Source of the DNA: Bradyrhizobium lablabi
Lineage (GTDB): Bacteria > Pseudomonadota > Alphaproteobacteria > Rhizobiales > Xanthobacteraceae
Assembly: GCF_900141755.1 (NCBI RefSeq)
Contig: NZ_LT670844.1
Span: 6,978,501-7,042,500 of the forward strand
Direction: 5' to 3'
DNA length: 64,000 nucleotides
Numbering within the stretch: the stretch's first letter is position 1; every line of letters begins with the position of its first letter. The translations under genes were made by a program, and so were the position numbers. Below, one piece after another: positions 23,864 through 32,754 of this stretch. The notes beneath the pieces were generated by a model. That model was not told the origin of the DNA and made no database searches. It was given only the letters and a program-made list of their open reading frames with translations.

Positions 23864-24244
23864 TCAGTACCAAAAGCCGCTTCCCGTCGGACCCTCCTCG
23901 GGATCACCGCCGCGGTCCGGGGCTCGACGCCTGCGCTGCGGCTTCATCCCGCCGATGTCGTCGGCCTCGCCGTCGAGTTCCCGCAAGGCATCGATTATTT
24001 CATCAAACTTCACGACGCGACCGGAAACGGGGAGCTGCCGCAGCGCGGGCGTCGATTCGATGGCACAGGCGTCGGATGCCCATGACGACAGGATGGCTCG
24101 CTTTTCGGCTGTAGTAAGGGTGGCGTTCCCGACGACGTCACTGGGGTGCCGGAAATAGCGGGCTGGCTGAAGCAGCCGTTCGAGCTCGGCCCCGAGTGGC
24201 TCAGCTGCGGAAGCAGAGACGATCTTGTTCTGGTCGTTCGACAT
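23864..24244 (-). CDS. Small protein sharing the NDUFS4-fusion C-terminal domain
   Basis: 126 residues starting MSNDQNK. Residues about 28-95 (DVVGNATLTTAEKRAILSSW, then FDEIIDALRELD) match in pattern the C-terminal domain of the 249-residue NDUFS4-like protein in this cluster. The tail is Arg/Gly-rich and disordered. I recognise the domain as common in Bradyrhizobium next to stress genes but know no function. It is the first gene of the minus-strand heat-shock run. Confidence 0.65.
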   Translation of the reverse strand: MSNDQNKIVSASAAEPLGAELERLLQPARYFRHPSDVVGNATLTTAEKRAILSSWASDACAIESTPALRQLPVSGRVVKFDEIIDALRELDGEADDIGGMKPQRRRRAPDRGGDPEEGPTGSGFWY

Positions 24245-24830
24245 GGCAATGGCCTCGCGTTTTCTCCATCTCCTTTCCGAAGAGCGATATGGACCCGGAA
24301 GCTGTCACGAACCGACTTTCGCTCTCCGCAAGTGACAACGATTTAGTTCGGCGTCGCCCGCACGCAAGCCGTGCTCGGAACCACTTTGCCTGGGTCGCAC
24401 TTCGGCAATCAATGTCCGTCAGGGTCAGAAACTGAGCTTATGGGAACGACCGGTAGTGGCGCAAAGCGGCCGTTCAGCCGAGCCCATAAGCCGGCCGATC
24501 ATAAGCGATGAGCGCTGCACCTAGTGTTCGGCCATCCACCGCCGACCACCATGAGAGAAAGGGCTTTGCTCTTCGGCTATTTCCGCGGCATCGTGGGTGG
24601 CGCCGATCACTGGCGCACAGAGGTTTTGAATGTGAGCGGCAACGATGCGCTGCAGGCCGCATACCGCGGGTGCAAGCGGCGATCCAATTATTGGACACGG
24701 TCCGACACCGTCGCTTGTCTCGATTATGCCTCACTTTTGGCTCTCAAATGGTGCCCGGCTGGTCGACGAATCCTCGCAGGGGTAGGCGCCCTACGAGATG
24801 GTATTGGGGTCAGTGGCTTTTGGGGACTTG
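24245..24830. other. Gene-poor stretch with one dispersed palindrome
   Basis: No supported gene. It contains a copy of the dispersed palindrome at 24447-24475 and the promoter regions of the two divergent neighbours. Confidence 0.5.
24447..24475. repeat. Dispersed palindrome, copy 2
   Basis: CGACCGGTAGTGGCGCAAAG followed by CGGCCGTTC, matching copy 1 except in the left arm, which is partly degraded. Confidence 0.6.
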
Positions 24831-25904
24831 ATGGCTTTCGATGCAGCAATCGCCGACGGGCTGTTGTCGCGCCGCCGCATGGGGTGGTCCGAGACGGCCG
24901 CGCTGGCTTTTGCGGCCCTCGCCTTGGTACTCGGCGCGGCTGCCTGGATTTCCGATTCCGATCAAGCCACAGCGCTGGCATCGGCGGCATTACCGCGAGC
25001 CCCGGATCGCATCTCCTTCGACGATCGTTTTTCTCCGCTCTCATCATCCGATTCGCCCGCCGGCGATCTTGCCTTGCAGCCGCCGGACCGTTTTGTCCAG
25101 GCTGCCGTCGAGTTGAGGTTCCGCTACGCCAAGGGCATGCTTGCCCGACAGTTGATGTCCCGGGACTGGCATACCGCCTTTGTCGATCAGGTCGGCCTTG
25201 ATGAGGGCAAGAGCCATGAGAGCAAGATCGATGAGGCCAAGGCCGATGAGAGCAAGCCGCCGGCCCCGGCCGGCATTCCCTTGCCAAGGTCTCGTCCCGC
25301 TACGGCAGACCTGGAATCGCGTCCCGGATCGGCTTTGGCTCAGGCTGACAACACCGCTCGGCCGGACGATCGCACGCTCCTGCAAAAACTGTCGGACCTG
25401 CTGCCGGGACGCATCACGCTGGCCTCGCTCACGCCGGAAGGCGGGCTGTTTCGCCAGGGGCCGGGTCTGGCGTCTCTCGGCTACGACAAGCTCACCGCGA
25501 TTTATGACATCTCGGCGCATGCAGTTTACCTGCCGAACGGCTTGAGCCTGGAGGCGCACTCGGGAATAGGCAGCCTGAAGGACGATCCCGAGCACGCTAA
25601 CGTGCCGAACACCGGCGCGACCCCGCCGGCCGCCTATGAGCTGAAACCGCGCGAACGGCTGTTTCACGGTGTGCAGGCGCTGCGTATGATCCCCGCCGAG
25701 GGCAGCACCACGAACGGGCGTTCCGGGCTGCTCGCGCATAGCTACATGCTCGGCCCCAACGGCGATTCGAACGGCTGCGTATCGATCAGGAACTATGATC
25801 GATTCCTCAGAGCCTTCAACGACGGAGAGATCAATCGCCTCGTCGTCGTCCCGAGCCTGAGCAGCGCATTGCTGGCCGCTCAGCGCCTGAACACGCAGTT
25901 ATGA
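24831..25904 (+). CDS. DUF2778 (Tlde1-like) putative L,D-transpeptidase, membrane-anchored
   Basis: 357 residues from MAFDAAIADG. One membrane helix (about residues 22-40) is followed by a disordered Ser/Pro/charged linker with a SKIDEAKADESK repeat-like stretch, then a catalytic domain (about 205-350). HSYMLGPNGDSNGCVSIRNY has the His and the GCVSI Cys expected of DUF2778 proteins, which cut or exchange peptidoglycan cross-links. Its stop overlaps the DUF982 gene (ATGA). No type VI secretion genes are nearby, so a housekeeping cell-wall role is more likely than a toxin role. Confidence 0.75.
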   Translation: MAFDAAIADGLLSRRRMGWSETAALAFAALALVLGAAAWISDSDQATALASAALPRAPDRISFDDRFSPLSSSDSPAGDLALQPPDRFVQAAVELRFRYAKGMLARQLMSRDWHTAFVDQVGLDEGKSHESKIDEAKADESKPPAPAGIPLPRSRPATADLESRPGSALAQADNTARPDDRTLLQKLSDLLPGRITLASLTPEGGLFRQGPGLASLGYDKLTAIYDISAHAVYLPNGLSLEAHSGIGSLKDDPEHANVPNTGATPPAAYELKPRERLFHGVQALRMIPAEGSTTNGRSGLLAHSYMLGPNGDSNGCVSIRNYDRFLRAFNDGEINRLVVVPSLSSALLAAQRLNTQL

Positions 25905-26158
25905 GCGATGCATCCATTTCCGCAACGCCGCCGCGAACGACGTTTCAGATCAAGCTGAACGGGAAGACGGTATCGATCGCGACTGTGGGTCAGGCCTATC
26001 AGTTCCTGACGAATCTCAGTTCGATCGAGTGGACGGAATTCCGCTCGTTGCATGCCGACGCCATCAGTTGGCTTGAGTGCGCTGCCGATAATGCGATGTT
26101 GACCGTGCCTGCGACCAACGCGGTGCGCACGCTATTCGTAAGAGCGAACATGCTTTGA
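25901..26158 (+). CDS. DUF982 family protein
   Basis: 85 residues, translationally coupled to the DUF2778 gene by a four-base overlap. The pattern VGQAYQFLTNLSSIEWTEFR and a C-terminal helix match DUF982, a short family restricted mainly to Rhizobiales and often found in multiple copies. Function unknown. Confidence 0.7.
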   Translation: MSDASISATPPRTTFQIKLNGKTVSIATVGQAYQFLTNLSSIEWTEFRSLHADAISWLECAADNAMLTVPATNAVRTLFVRANML

Positions 26159-26302
26159 GGACCGGGAGTCCAGTAGTCACGCCCATCCACGTGGGCAAGC
26201 TCTGGCGACATGGATCTGCCTCGAGCGCTTGCTTTGACCGACCCTGTGATGCTTCGATCGCGCGCCTGAGCTAGTGCCCCGGCACCGGCGCAGGCGGGCG
26301 GA

Positions 26303-26662
26303 TCATGGGCGTGACGAGCGAGTAGCAGGAGGCGACGGCTTCGCCGCGGCGTTCCGCGATCGCCCGCGCTGCGCGCTGTCGACGGATTCCAGATAAGAGG
26401 TGAGCGCCCAGGCCGAGCTGGAATTGCTCGCGTAGTGCTCTTGCAGGAACAAGAAGAGCGTGAGACGAAAGCGGCCCTTGGCAAGACCGCGTGCGCTGCG
26501 ATGACATGTCGCACAACTATCCCCAAACAGCTTGGCGGCCGATTTGCCCTGATCGAGATTCTGGGCATGTGCGGCGCTGCCGATCAGTACCAAAAGTGCG
26601 CCAAGGGCGAGTAGACGGAACCAACGTTTCCGCAGCGACGTACGTTCCGACGCTAACTGCAT
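26303..26662 (-). CDS. Small c-type cytochrome
   Basis: 119 residues with a signal peptide (about 1-33, HAQ cleavage). The mature chain starts NLDQGKSAAKLFGDSCATCHRSARGL, containing one CATCH heme-binding site. GRFRLTLFLFLQEHYA..AWALTSYL matches a Bradyrhizobium family of monoheme proteins that normally ends with Pro/Ala repeats. Met axial ligand is not obvious and the C-terminus may be frameshifted near 26400. It is probably a periplasmic electron carrier or relic of one. Confidence 0.55.
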   Translation of the reverse strand: MQLASERTSLRKRWFRLLALGALLVLIGSAAHAQNLDQGKSAAKLFGDSCATCHRSARGLAKGRFRLTLFLFLQEHYASNSSSAWALTSYLESVDSAQRGRSRNAAAKPSPPATRSSRP

Positions 26663-26718
26663 GCCGCCGTTGTCCTTCGAACCGCGCCGGCATGTTGATC
26701 AACTGCCGACGCTCCAAC

Positions 26719-26741
26719 CCTTAACCCAAGGCTTGGGTTAG
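26719..26741. promoter_or_regulatory. Short palindrome upstream of the cytochrome gene
   Basis: TAACCCAA and TTGGGTTA are perfect inverted repeats around three bases. It lies about 60 bases before the minus-strand cytochrome start, a position suited to an operator. No regulator is identified. Confidence 0.35.
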
Positions 26742-26901
26742 GATCTAAGCGCGTCAAAAAGGCGGCGAAGCGTTCGGCGGAGATCAGACGGTGGCAACTT
26801 CAAGCGGGGAGGCATTGTCTCGCACTGCCAGACCGCGGTGCACGAGTCCGCTTCGGGCGAACTCGGACATTGCTTGACGCAGTCGGCATGTCTCAAACGT
26901 G

Positions 26902-27246
26902 CTAAACTCGGAAGATCACCTCGGCTGGGACAAGCACCGCCGAGGCATGGCTGATTGCCGGGTAGAAGTTGTCGTCATAGTCGAGCGCGTGTGCGGCGGT
27001 GCCGTTGACCATCGCCGCAATCGCTGCGGGTGCCCGGCCGCCGCCGATTACCGCGCTTTCGCCCGAAGCCGAAATCTGCGTGGCAACGGCGCGACGTACG
27101 GCTTGGGTCGAAAAGTCATCGACGCCGGCCGCCATGCAGCCGAGGGTATCGGCGATCGCGTCCATCGCGCGTCGGCGGGCGAGGCAGGAAAATGCGCTGG
27201 CCAACCGGCTCCACGCAGCGATTGTTTCGATAGCGCTGGTCCTCAT
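26902..27246 (-). pseudogene. MmgE/PrpD family fragment
   Basis: 114 residues corresponding to the N-terminal part of 2-methylcitrate-dehydratase-like proteins (normally about 450): DAIADTLGCMAAG, SAVIGGGRAPAAIAAMVNGTAAHALDYDD. The frame ends shortly after VLVPAEVIF and nothing further matches. It is a truncated remnant. Confidence 0.7.
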
Positions 27247-27533
27247 GTATCTCCGGGAAGTGAACGCGAATGCTCGCGGTTACGGCTTGAGCGATCAGCG
27301 CGGAAAACTCGATGAGCGGCCTGGACGCACAGAGGTCTGATAGACCGAAATCCCGCCTCGGCAGTGGCCAACATCTGCGCGCGCTCGTATCGGGCGTCCT
27401 GCGCGATTCTCTCGGGGACGGCGCCACCTCCAGCATGATCGCGCTCGAAGCCAGGGAAAATTTCGTCGAGTGCCTTGCGGCCGCCAGCTAACAGACCGTG
27501 TATGCGCCGATCCTGCAGCAAGGGTGGCGCCAT
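27243..27533 (-). pseudogene. FAD-dependent monooxygenase fragment, frameshifted
   Basis: In one frame GRKALDEIFPGFERD and GAVPERIAQDARYER resemble the N-terminal third of PHBH-type flavin monooxygenases. In another minus-strand frame (about 27290-27400) PRRDFGLSDLCASRPLIEF continues it. The change of frame and missing FAD GxGxxG start show decay. Confidence 0.5.
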
Positions 27534-27838
27534 GAGGCCGGTGCCTTCGTATTAGAGATGACGATCCCCCGCAAGCGCTTGCCTGCTTCCGAGGCTGAAT
27601 TTCAGCCTTTTCAGGCTCAGATGATGACAGTGCGAGATGACGACATGGTTTCAAAATACAATCATTAAATTACAAACGTAATATAAAAACGGGCCCGCGA
27701 CGCGCCCCCGGGGGAGGGCAAGGAGAAATCCTCGTCCCTACCGCGACCATCGCTGTCTCGAATGAGCGTGTTTGTGCGGACAAAGTTGAGACCAAACTTG
27801 GCCGGAGCGTTCCTTCCCCCGAATCTGATGACCATGAT
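27534..27838. other. No gene seen
   Basis: About 300 bases between a broken gene and hxlR-like gene. AT-richer near 27640-27680. Nothing recognised. Confidence 0.4.
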
Positions 27839-28219
27839 TTATGCGGCGTCCCGCTCGCCGCCGGCTGTTGCCTCAAACGCGGTCTGTGCCGCCCTGACGA
27901 CATCTGCGTACTCCGTGGTCCATTCGAAAAGCGCAGCGACCGGGCGCTCGAGCGTCCTGCCCAATTCCGTAAAGGCATATTCGACCCCCAGCCGTCCTGT
28001 CGTCAGCACTCTTCGCGTGACAAGGCCGCTCTTTTCCAGACGCCGCAGACATTGAGCGAGGCTCTTCTGCGAAAGGCCCGGAACGTCGCGGCGAATGGCA
28101 TTGAATCGCCGCCGGTGGTCATGATCGCACAGCGATCCCAGGACATGGATCGTCCATTTGTCAGCAAGCAGATCGAGCAGCACTCGATCATCACGCGTCC
28201 GTTTTTCGCTGGAGGACAT
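27839..28219 (-). CDS. HxlR-family transcriptional regulator
   Basis: 126 residues from MSSSEKRTRDD at 28219, with GGAGG upstream. A winged helix with DKWTIHVLGSL, RFNAIRRDVPGLSQKSLAQCLRRLEKSGLV and a basic wing matches HxlR/MarR-like repressors that respond to reactive electrophiles or aromatic compounds. It is divergent from the SDR gene with 109 bases between, so it probably controls it. Confidence 0.85.
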   Translation of the reverse strand: MSSSEKRTRDDRVLLDLLADKWTIHVLGSLCDHDHRRRFNAIRRDVPGLSQKSLAQCLRRLEKSGLVTRRVLTTGRLGVEYAFTELGRTLERPVAALFEWTTEYADVVRAAQTAFEATAGGERDAA

Positions 28220-28328
28220 GACAGCGGTTACCTCAAGGAAACTAGGTTGAAATGCGGTGCGTAATTTACACCAGGTTTCAATCTGATACCAATTTCTCGA
28301 CTTCCTACAGACATCAAAGAGAGACCAA

Positions 28329-29075
28329 ATGAAACTTTGCGACAAAGTGGCGATCGTAACTGGCGCATCCAAAGGCATCGGAGCTGCCATCGCCAAAGGG
28401 ATAGCGCAAGCTGGGGCGAAGGTGGTCGCGAACTATGCTTCCGATCATTCTGGCGCGAAGAAGACAGTTGCTGCGATCAGGGCAGCGGGGGGCCAGGCGG
28501 TCGCGGTCAAGGCCGATGTCTCAAAGTCCTTCGATGTACAAGAGCTGTTCGAGCAGACCATCCGGACCTTCGGCCGGCTCGATATTCTCGTCAACAATGC
28601 TGGAGTCTACCGTTTCGAGCCAATCGAAGCCGTCACAGAAGAGGAATTCCATCGCATCTACAATACCAATGTATTGGGCGCGCTCCTGACGATGCAAGAA
28701 GCAATCAAGCGTTTCGGGCCGGACGGCGGTACCATCATCAATATTGCCACTGCCGGGATTTCGACGACTGCCCCGATGAGTTCGGTCTACACATCTTCCA
28801 AGAGCGCGCTGGTGACACTTTCACACGTGCTTGCGAAAGAGCTCGGCCCCCGAAACATTCGTGTGAACGTCGTCGCTCCCGGCGCCACCGAGACGGAGGG
28901 GGCGCATGCGATCGGCGTTCTCGAAGGACCCATGGTCAAGCAGCTGGTCGACGGAACGCCGCTCGGTCGGCTGGGACAGCCCGAGGATATAGTCGGCCCC
29001 GTGGTGTTTCTTGCCTCCAGCGATGCCCATTGGGTAACCGGTGAAGTGCTGTTCGCGTCCGGCGGCTCCCGCTGA
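28329..29075 (+). CDS. Short-chain dehydrogenase/reductase
   Basis: 248 residues. TGASKGIG (11-18) binds NAD(P); VNNAG is at 89-93; the catalytic Tyr154-x3-Lys158 pair is in YTSSK. The usual catalytic Ser position reads ATAGIS, so Ser145 may serve. The length and VFLASSDAHWVTGEVLFASGG C-terminus fit classical FabG/glucose-dehydrogenase-like enzymes. It lies divergent from hxlR-like gene. The substrate is unknown, possibly an aldehyde or ketone. Confidence 0.88.
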   Translation: MKLCDKVAIVTGASKGIGAAIAKGIAQAGAKVVANYASDHSGAKKTVAAIRAAGGQAVAVKADVSKSFDVQELFEQTIRTFGRLDILVNNAGVYRFEPIEAVTEEEFHRIYNTNVLGALLTMQEAIKRFGPDGGTIINIATAGISTTAPMSSVYTSSKSALVTLSHVLAKELGPRNIRVNVVAPGATETEGAHAIGVLEGPMVKQLVDGTPLGRLGQPEDIVGPVVFLASSDAHWVTGEVLFASGGSR

Positions 29076-29342
29076 TTCACCTCGATTGGTAGCGGCTGAT
29101 ATCTGCCCGTTCATTCGAGGAGCCAGCGTAGCCGGATGATTTTCGGACCGGCCACGCATATCAGTGGTGACGCGCCATTTGTCAAAGCCAAGAACCCGGC
29201 CGACCCTGTAATAGAATGGAGAACGGCGGCGACTTCAGCTTCTGGCAGGCACCTTTGAGACATGCCGACGGAGTCTGAAAATGTCTGCCTATCAGGAAAG
29301 CCCGGAAGTGACGGGTGCGCGGCCCGAGCGACGCGATTGACC

Positions 29343-29468
29343 GTGCGCCCCAAGGGCGCGAACTATCAGTGAGGGAGGCTCTCACCCGGATAATTGTCGA
29401 TTGGTGGGATGGGAAACGGGGCGTTGGCCATAGGCCCCAAGCTACCGCGCCCATCCTCGACTCTCTAC
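29343..29468 (+). mobile_element. Internally deleted group II intron relic
   Basis: It begins GTGCGCCC and has a stem (CAGTGAGGGAGGCTCTCACC) laid out like the 5' end of the complete intron at 34470. It ends with AAGCTACCGCG, a few variable bases and CCTCGACTCTCTAC, nearly the same as the complete intron's last 27 bases. The whole middle, including the reverse transcriptase, is missing. Confidence 0.5.
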
Positions 29469-29554
29469 CTGGCTGTGTGAAAACGCGCTGCTAAAATCAT
29501 TTGTGCAGAAACAAATCGTTCACGGTCATGTCGTAGCGCTTTTCAGCGACTTCT

Positions 29555-29794
29555 TTGCGCCAGTTCGGAACGAGGACGGAACTAATCCTCTACCGGTCAC
29601 ACCGCATCAGGGATCAGATCATCTCGGCCTTGGTCGACGATCTCGATCGCGTCGCCTCCCGGCTGAAAGGGAAAGGCGTGTCATTCGCGAAAGAGCTGCA
29701 AACTCCGCGGCCCGGGTCGCATGTGCTTCATTCATCATTTTTCTGGCTTGCATACGGTTCGGTGCCCCTTTCGTTTCTGCTCGAGGGGTTTTGA
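29555..29794 (+). pseudogene. VOC/glyoxalase-like fragment
   Basis: 79 residues with VDDLDRVASRLKGKGVSFAKELQTPRPGSHVLH resemble the C-terminal half of vicinal-oxygen-chelate proteins. The end reads into non-matching hydrophobic sequence. The upstream half may continue in another frame near 29520. Weakly supported relic. Confidence 0.35.
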
Positions 29795-29980
29795 GAGGCA
29801 ATGAGGCCTTCATGCGGCATGTCACTTCCCTCTCGTTACCGACGTAACACGATAACCCGGTACGGCAATCGCATTGCAATACTCTCAGAGCTTAATGAGC
29901 CTCGAACGCCGGACGCGTGCGATGGTGCGACCGGGCACGCAACGCCAATGGCCGAACGAAAGCTGAAGGAGCGTTTCGAT

Positions 29981-30904
29981 ATGTCTCGTCCGATGGATCA
30001 AATCGACAATTCGAGTACCAAGCCGCTCCAGACGGAACATCACGGACAAATGAGCTCGCGCCGATCCCAAAGTGATGTGCGCCTGGAAAACTGCGAGAGC
30101 GAGGCAAGGCGGGATCTGCCGAACAGCCTGACCGCAAGCCAGCATGGTCCGGTGACGCTGTTACGTCTGTCGCGGCCTGCCAAAAGAAATGCCCTGGACG
30201 ATGCGACGATCGCCGGCATCGAGTTCTTCTTCAGCGATCCGCCGCAACAGACGCGCGCCATTATCTTGCACGGCGAGGGGAAGCATTTTTCGGCCGGTGC
30301 CGATCTTTCGACCGTTACGGATGCCAGCGCGCCAGTCAGCGTTCGCCGTTCGCAGTCCTGGTACCGCGCTTTCGACGGGATTGAGAATGGCCGTGTGCCG
30401 GTCGTCGCTGTACTTCACGGCGGCGTCATCGGAGGCGGTTTGGAGCTTGCCGCTGCTGCACACATCCGGGTCGCTGAACGCAGCGCGTTCTACGCGCTGC
30501 CAGAGAGCACGCGGGGCATATTCGTTGGCGGCGGCGGCGCCGTGCGCATACCGCGCCTGATCGGCACAACTCGGATGATTGACATGATGCTGACCGGTCG
30601 GACTTACAGCGCAGAGGAAGGACTATCGCTCGGCTTCTCGCAATACCTTGTCGACGATGGACATGGACTAGCCAAGGCCATCGAGTTGGCCGAGCGGATC
30701 GCGACCAACACGGTGCTGAGCAATTTCGCAATCGTACAGGCGCTGCCGCGGATCGCACGCTCAGATCCAGAGGGCGGCTTCCTGCTGGAAAGCTTGATGG
30801 CCGCGATCACCGTAGGCGACGATGAAGCTAAAGAGCGGGTAAATGCCTTTTTCGAAAAGCGGGTAGCAAAGGTTGCCCATCCCTCCGGAGAAAGCGAGCG
30901 ATGA
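29981..30904 (+). CDS. Enoyl-CoA hydratase/isomerase family protein
   Basis: 307 residues from MSRPMDQID at 29981, with AAGGAG upstream. A 55-residue polar N-terminal extension precedes the crotonase fold: LSRPAKRNALDD, the oxyanion loop HGEGKHFSAGADLS and GGVIGGGLELAAAAHIRVA. Its end overlaps the next gene (ATGA). With the CoA ligase and hydroxyacyl-CoA dehydrogenase that follow, it would hydrate an enoyl- or hydroxycinnamoyl-CoA. A broken copy of its 5' part lies inverted at 37.6-37.8 kb. Confidence 0.85.
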   Translation: MSRPMDQIDNSSTKPLQTEHHGQMSSRRSQSDVRLENCESEARRDLPNSLTASQHGPVTLLRLSRPAKRNALDDATIAGIEFFFSDPPQQTRAIILHGEGKHFSAGADLSTVTDASAPVSVRRSQSWYRAFDGIENGRVPVVAVLHGGVIGGGLELAAAAHIRVAERSAFYALPESTRGIFVGGGGAVRIPRLIGTTRMIDMMLTGRTYSAEEGLSLGFSQYLVDDGHGLAKAIELAERIATNTVLSNFAIVQALPRIARSDPEGGFLLESLMAAITVGDDEAKERVNAFFEKRVAKVAHPSGESER

Positions 30905-32715
30905 TGGAGATGACGATGCGACCGGTCGCGCTACCGTGGAAAAATGTGATATTCGAACCCTCTCCGGACGGCAGTCTGCGCGTGCGCAATTCGACCGGGC
31001 TTGGCCCGTATCCAGGCCGTGTCACTGAGCGACTACGGCACTGGGCAGCAGTTGCGCCTGATCGCGTGCTTCTCGCCAGCCGTGACGGCGAGGGCTGGCG
31101 AAAGGTAACCTATCTCGAAGCTTTAAATTCCGCTTGCGCCATCGGGCAGGCGCTGCTCGATCGTGGTCTCTCCGTCACCCGGCCCGTTCTCATCTTGTCG
31201 GGCAATGGAATCGAGCACGGCCTGTTATCGCTCGGCTGTCTGCATGTGGGCATACCGTTTGTGCCGCTGTCGACAGCTTACTCGTTGATTTCGACGGACT
31301 TCGCCAGGCTACGCGACATTGTCGCTCTGGTGCGCCCTGGCCTCGTGTTTGCGGATGACGGCAATCGCTATGCGGCGGCGCTTCGTGCCTGCATCCCAGG
31401 GGATGTCGAGGTTGTGATCGTGCGCGGCGATCCCGGCCGTCGCGCGACGGGCTTCGATGCCTTGTTCGCCACCACTGCGACCAGCGACGTGGATGCCGCT
31501 GCCGTTGCCGTCAATCCCGATACGATCGCCAAGCTGCTATTTACCTCTGGTTCGACCGGAGTTCCGAAAGGAGTGATCAACACGCACCGGATGTGGTGCA
31601 GCGCCCTGCAGATGGTGCTTGCGTGCTACCCCATGCTTGGCGAGGAGCCTCCCGTGCTCGTCGATTGGCTGCCTTGGAACCATATCTCCGGGGGCAGCAT
31701 AAGTTTCGGCATCGCACTGTTTAATGGCGGGACGTTGTATATCGACGACGGCAAGCCACTGCCGGGTCAAATCGAGGAGACGGTTCGCAACCTGCGCGAG
31801 GTCGCGCCGCTGTTTTATTCGAACGTTCCGAAGGGTTACGAGGAGCTGCTTCCGTGGTTGCGTCGTGACCGCGCGCTTCGGGTAAACTTTTTCAGCCGTG
31901 TCCGGGTGCTGCAATATGCCGGAGCAAGTATCGCTCAGCATATCTGCGACGCGTTTGACGAACTTGCACTCGAAACCATCGGCCAGCGCATCCCGTGGGT
32001 AGCGACGCTGGGCTCGACCGAGGCCGGTTTCATGGCCGCCCACCGGCATTCGGGCGCCGCGTCGGCCGGCTGCGTCGGCCTGCCGCCGCCCGGTGTCACC
32101 CTGAAACTCACGCCAATGGACGGCAAACTGGAGTTGCGGGTTCAAAGTCCAAGCGTAACTCCAGGCTATTGGCGACGAGACGATCTCACTTCCGATGCAT
32201 TCGACGAAGACGGATTTCTGCGAACCGGCGATGCGCTAGCCTGGGCGGAAGCCGGAAATCAGCAAAGCGGTTTCCGCTACGACGGACGCCTCGCGGAGGA
32301 TTTTAAGCTGGCCACCGGCACGTGGGTCCGCGTCGGCTCGCTCAGAACGCATCTCTTGAAGCATTTGACGCCCGAGGTTCGCGACGTGGTGATCGCGGGG
32401 GAAAACCGGGACTACATCGCCGTCCTAGGCATTCCGTCTAACGCAGAGACGGTAGGCGACAGCACGGTGCAGGCGCGTGTGCGCGCCAAATTGATGGCGC
32501 TGACAGCAGAAGCAAGTGGTAGCGCCCAGCGCGTGGTGCGTTTTGCATTTTTAGCTGAAAAGCTCTCGATCGACACTGGCGAACTGACTGACAAGGGCGC
32601 GGTAAGTCAACGCAACATTCTGCGGCGCCATGCAGCATTGATTGAGAAGCTCTACGCCGACCGTCCGGCAGATGACGTCATCTGCCTCGATCGACTATTT
32701 GAAGAAGGGGTTTGA
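30901..32715 (+). CDS. Feruloyl-CoA synthetase-like AMP-forming ligase
   Basis: 604 residues, coupled to the crotonase gene. The AMP-binding P-loop is LLFTSGSTGVPKGVINTH. Later motifs are LGSTEAGFMAAH, GYWRRDDLT and FLRTGDALAW. The overall length and WLPWNHISGGSISFGIALFNGG match Fcs-type hydroxycinnamate-CoA ligases. It activates an aromatic or acyl acid with ATP and CoA. The neighbours suggest beta-oxidative side-chain shortening of a hydroxycinnamate-like acid; the exact acid is unknown. Confidence 0.85.
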   Translation: MMEMTMRPVALPWKNVIFEPSPDGSLRVRNSTGLGPYPGRVTERLRHWAAVAPDRVLLASRDGEGWRKVTYLEALNSACAIGQALLDRGLSVTRPVLILSGNGIEHGLLSLGCLHVGIPFVPLSTAYSLISTDFARLRDIVALVRPGLVFADDGNRYAAALRACIPGDVEVVIVRGDPGRRATGFDALFATTATSDVDAAAVAVNPDTIAKLLFTSGSTGVPKGVINTHRMWCSALQMVLACYPMLGEEPPVLVDWLPWNHISGGSISFGIALFNGGTLYIDDGKPLPGQIEETVRNLREVAPLFYSNVPKGYEELLPWLRRDRALRVNFFSRVRVLQYAGASIAQHICDAFDELALETIGQRIPWVATLGSTEAGFMAAHRHSGAASAGCVGLPPPGVTLKLTPMDGKLELRVQSPSVTPGYWRRDDLTSDAFDEDGFLRTGDALAWAEAGNQQSGFRYDGRLAEDFKLATGTWVRVGSLRTHLLKHLTPEVRDVVIAGENRDYIAVLGIPSNAETVGDSTVQARVRAKLMALTAEASGSAQRVVRFAFLAEKLSIDTGELTDKGAVSQRNILRRHAALIEKLYADRPADDVICLDRLFEEGV

Positions 32716-32754
32716 CATCTCGGTGCAAGCTTTTGCCCGCAGCGAGGTACGCAC

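Larger units (their letters stand above)
29076..29980. other. Decayed region before the acyl-CoA cluster
   Basis: No intact gene. It contains a group II intron relic (29343-29468) and a short broken VOC-like fragment (29555-29794). Confidence 0.55.

Noticed and set aside
24831..25904. Type VI secretion L,D-transpeptidase effector with immunity gene
   Set aside because: The DUF2778 domain fits, but there are no secretion genes, and the next gene is a DUF982 protein and not a known immunity family.
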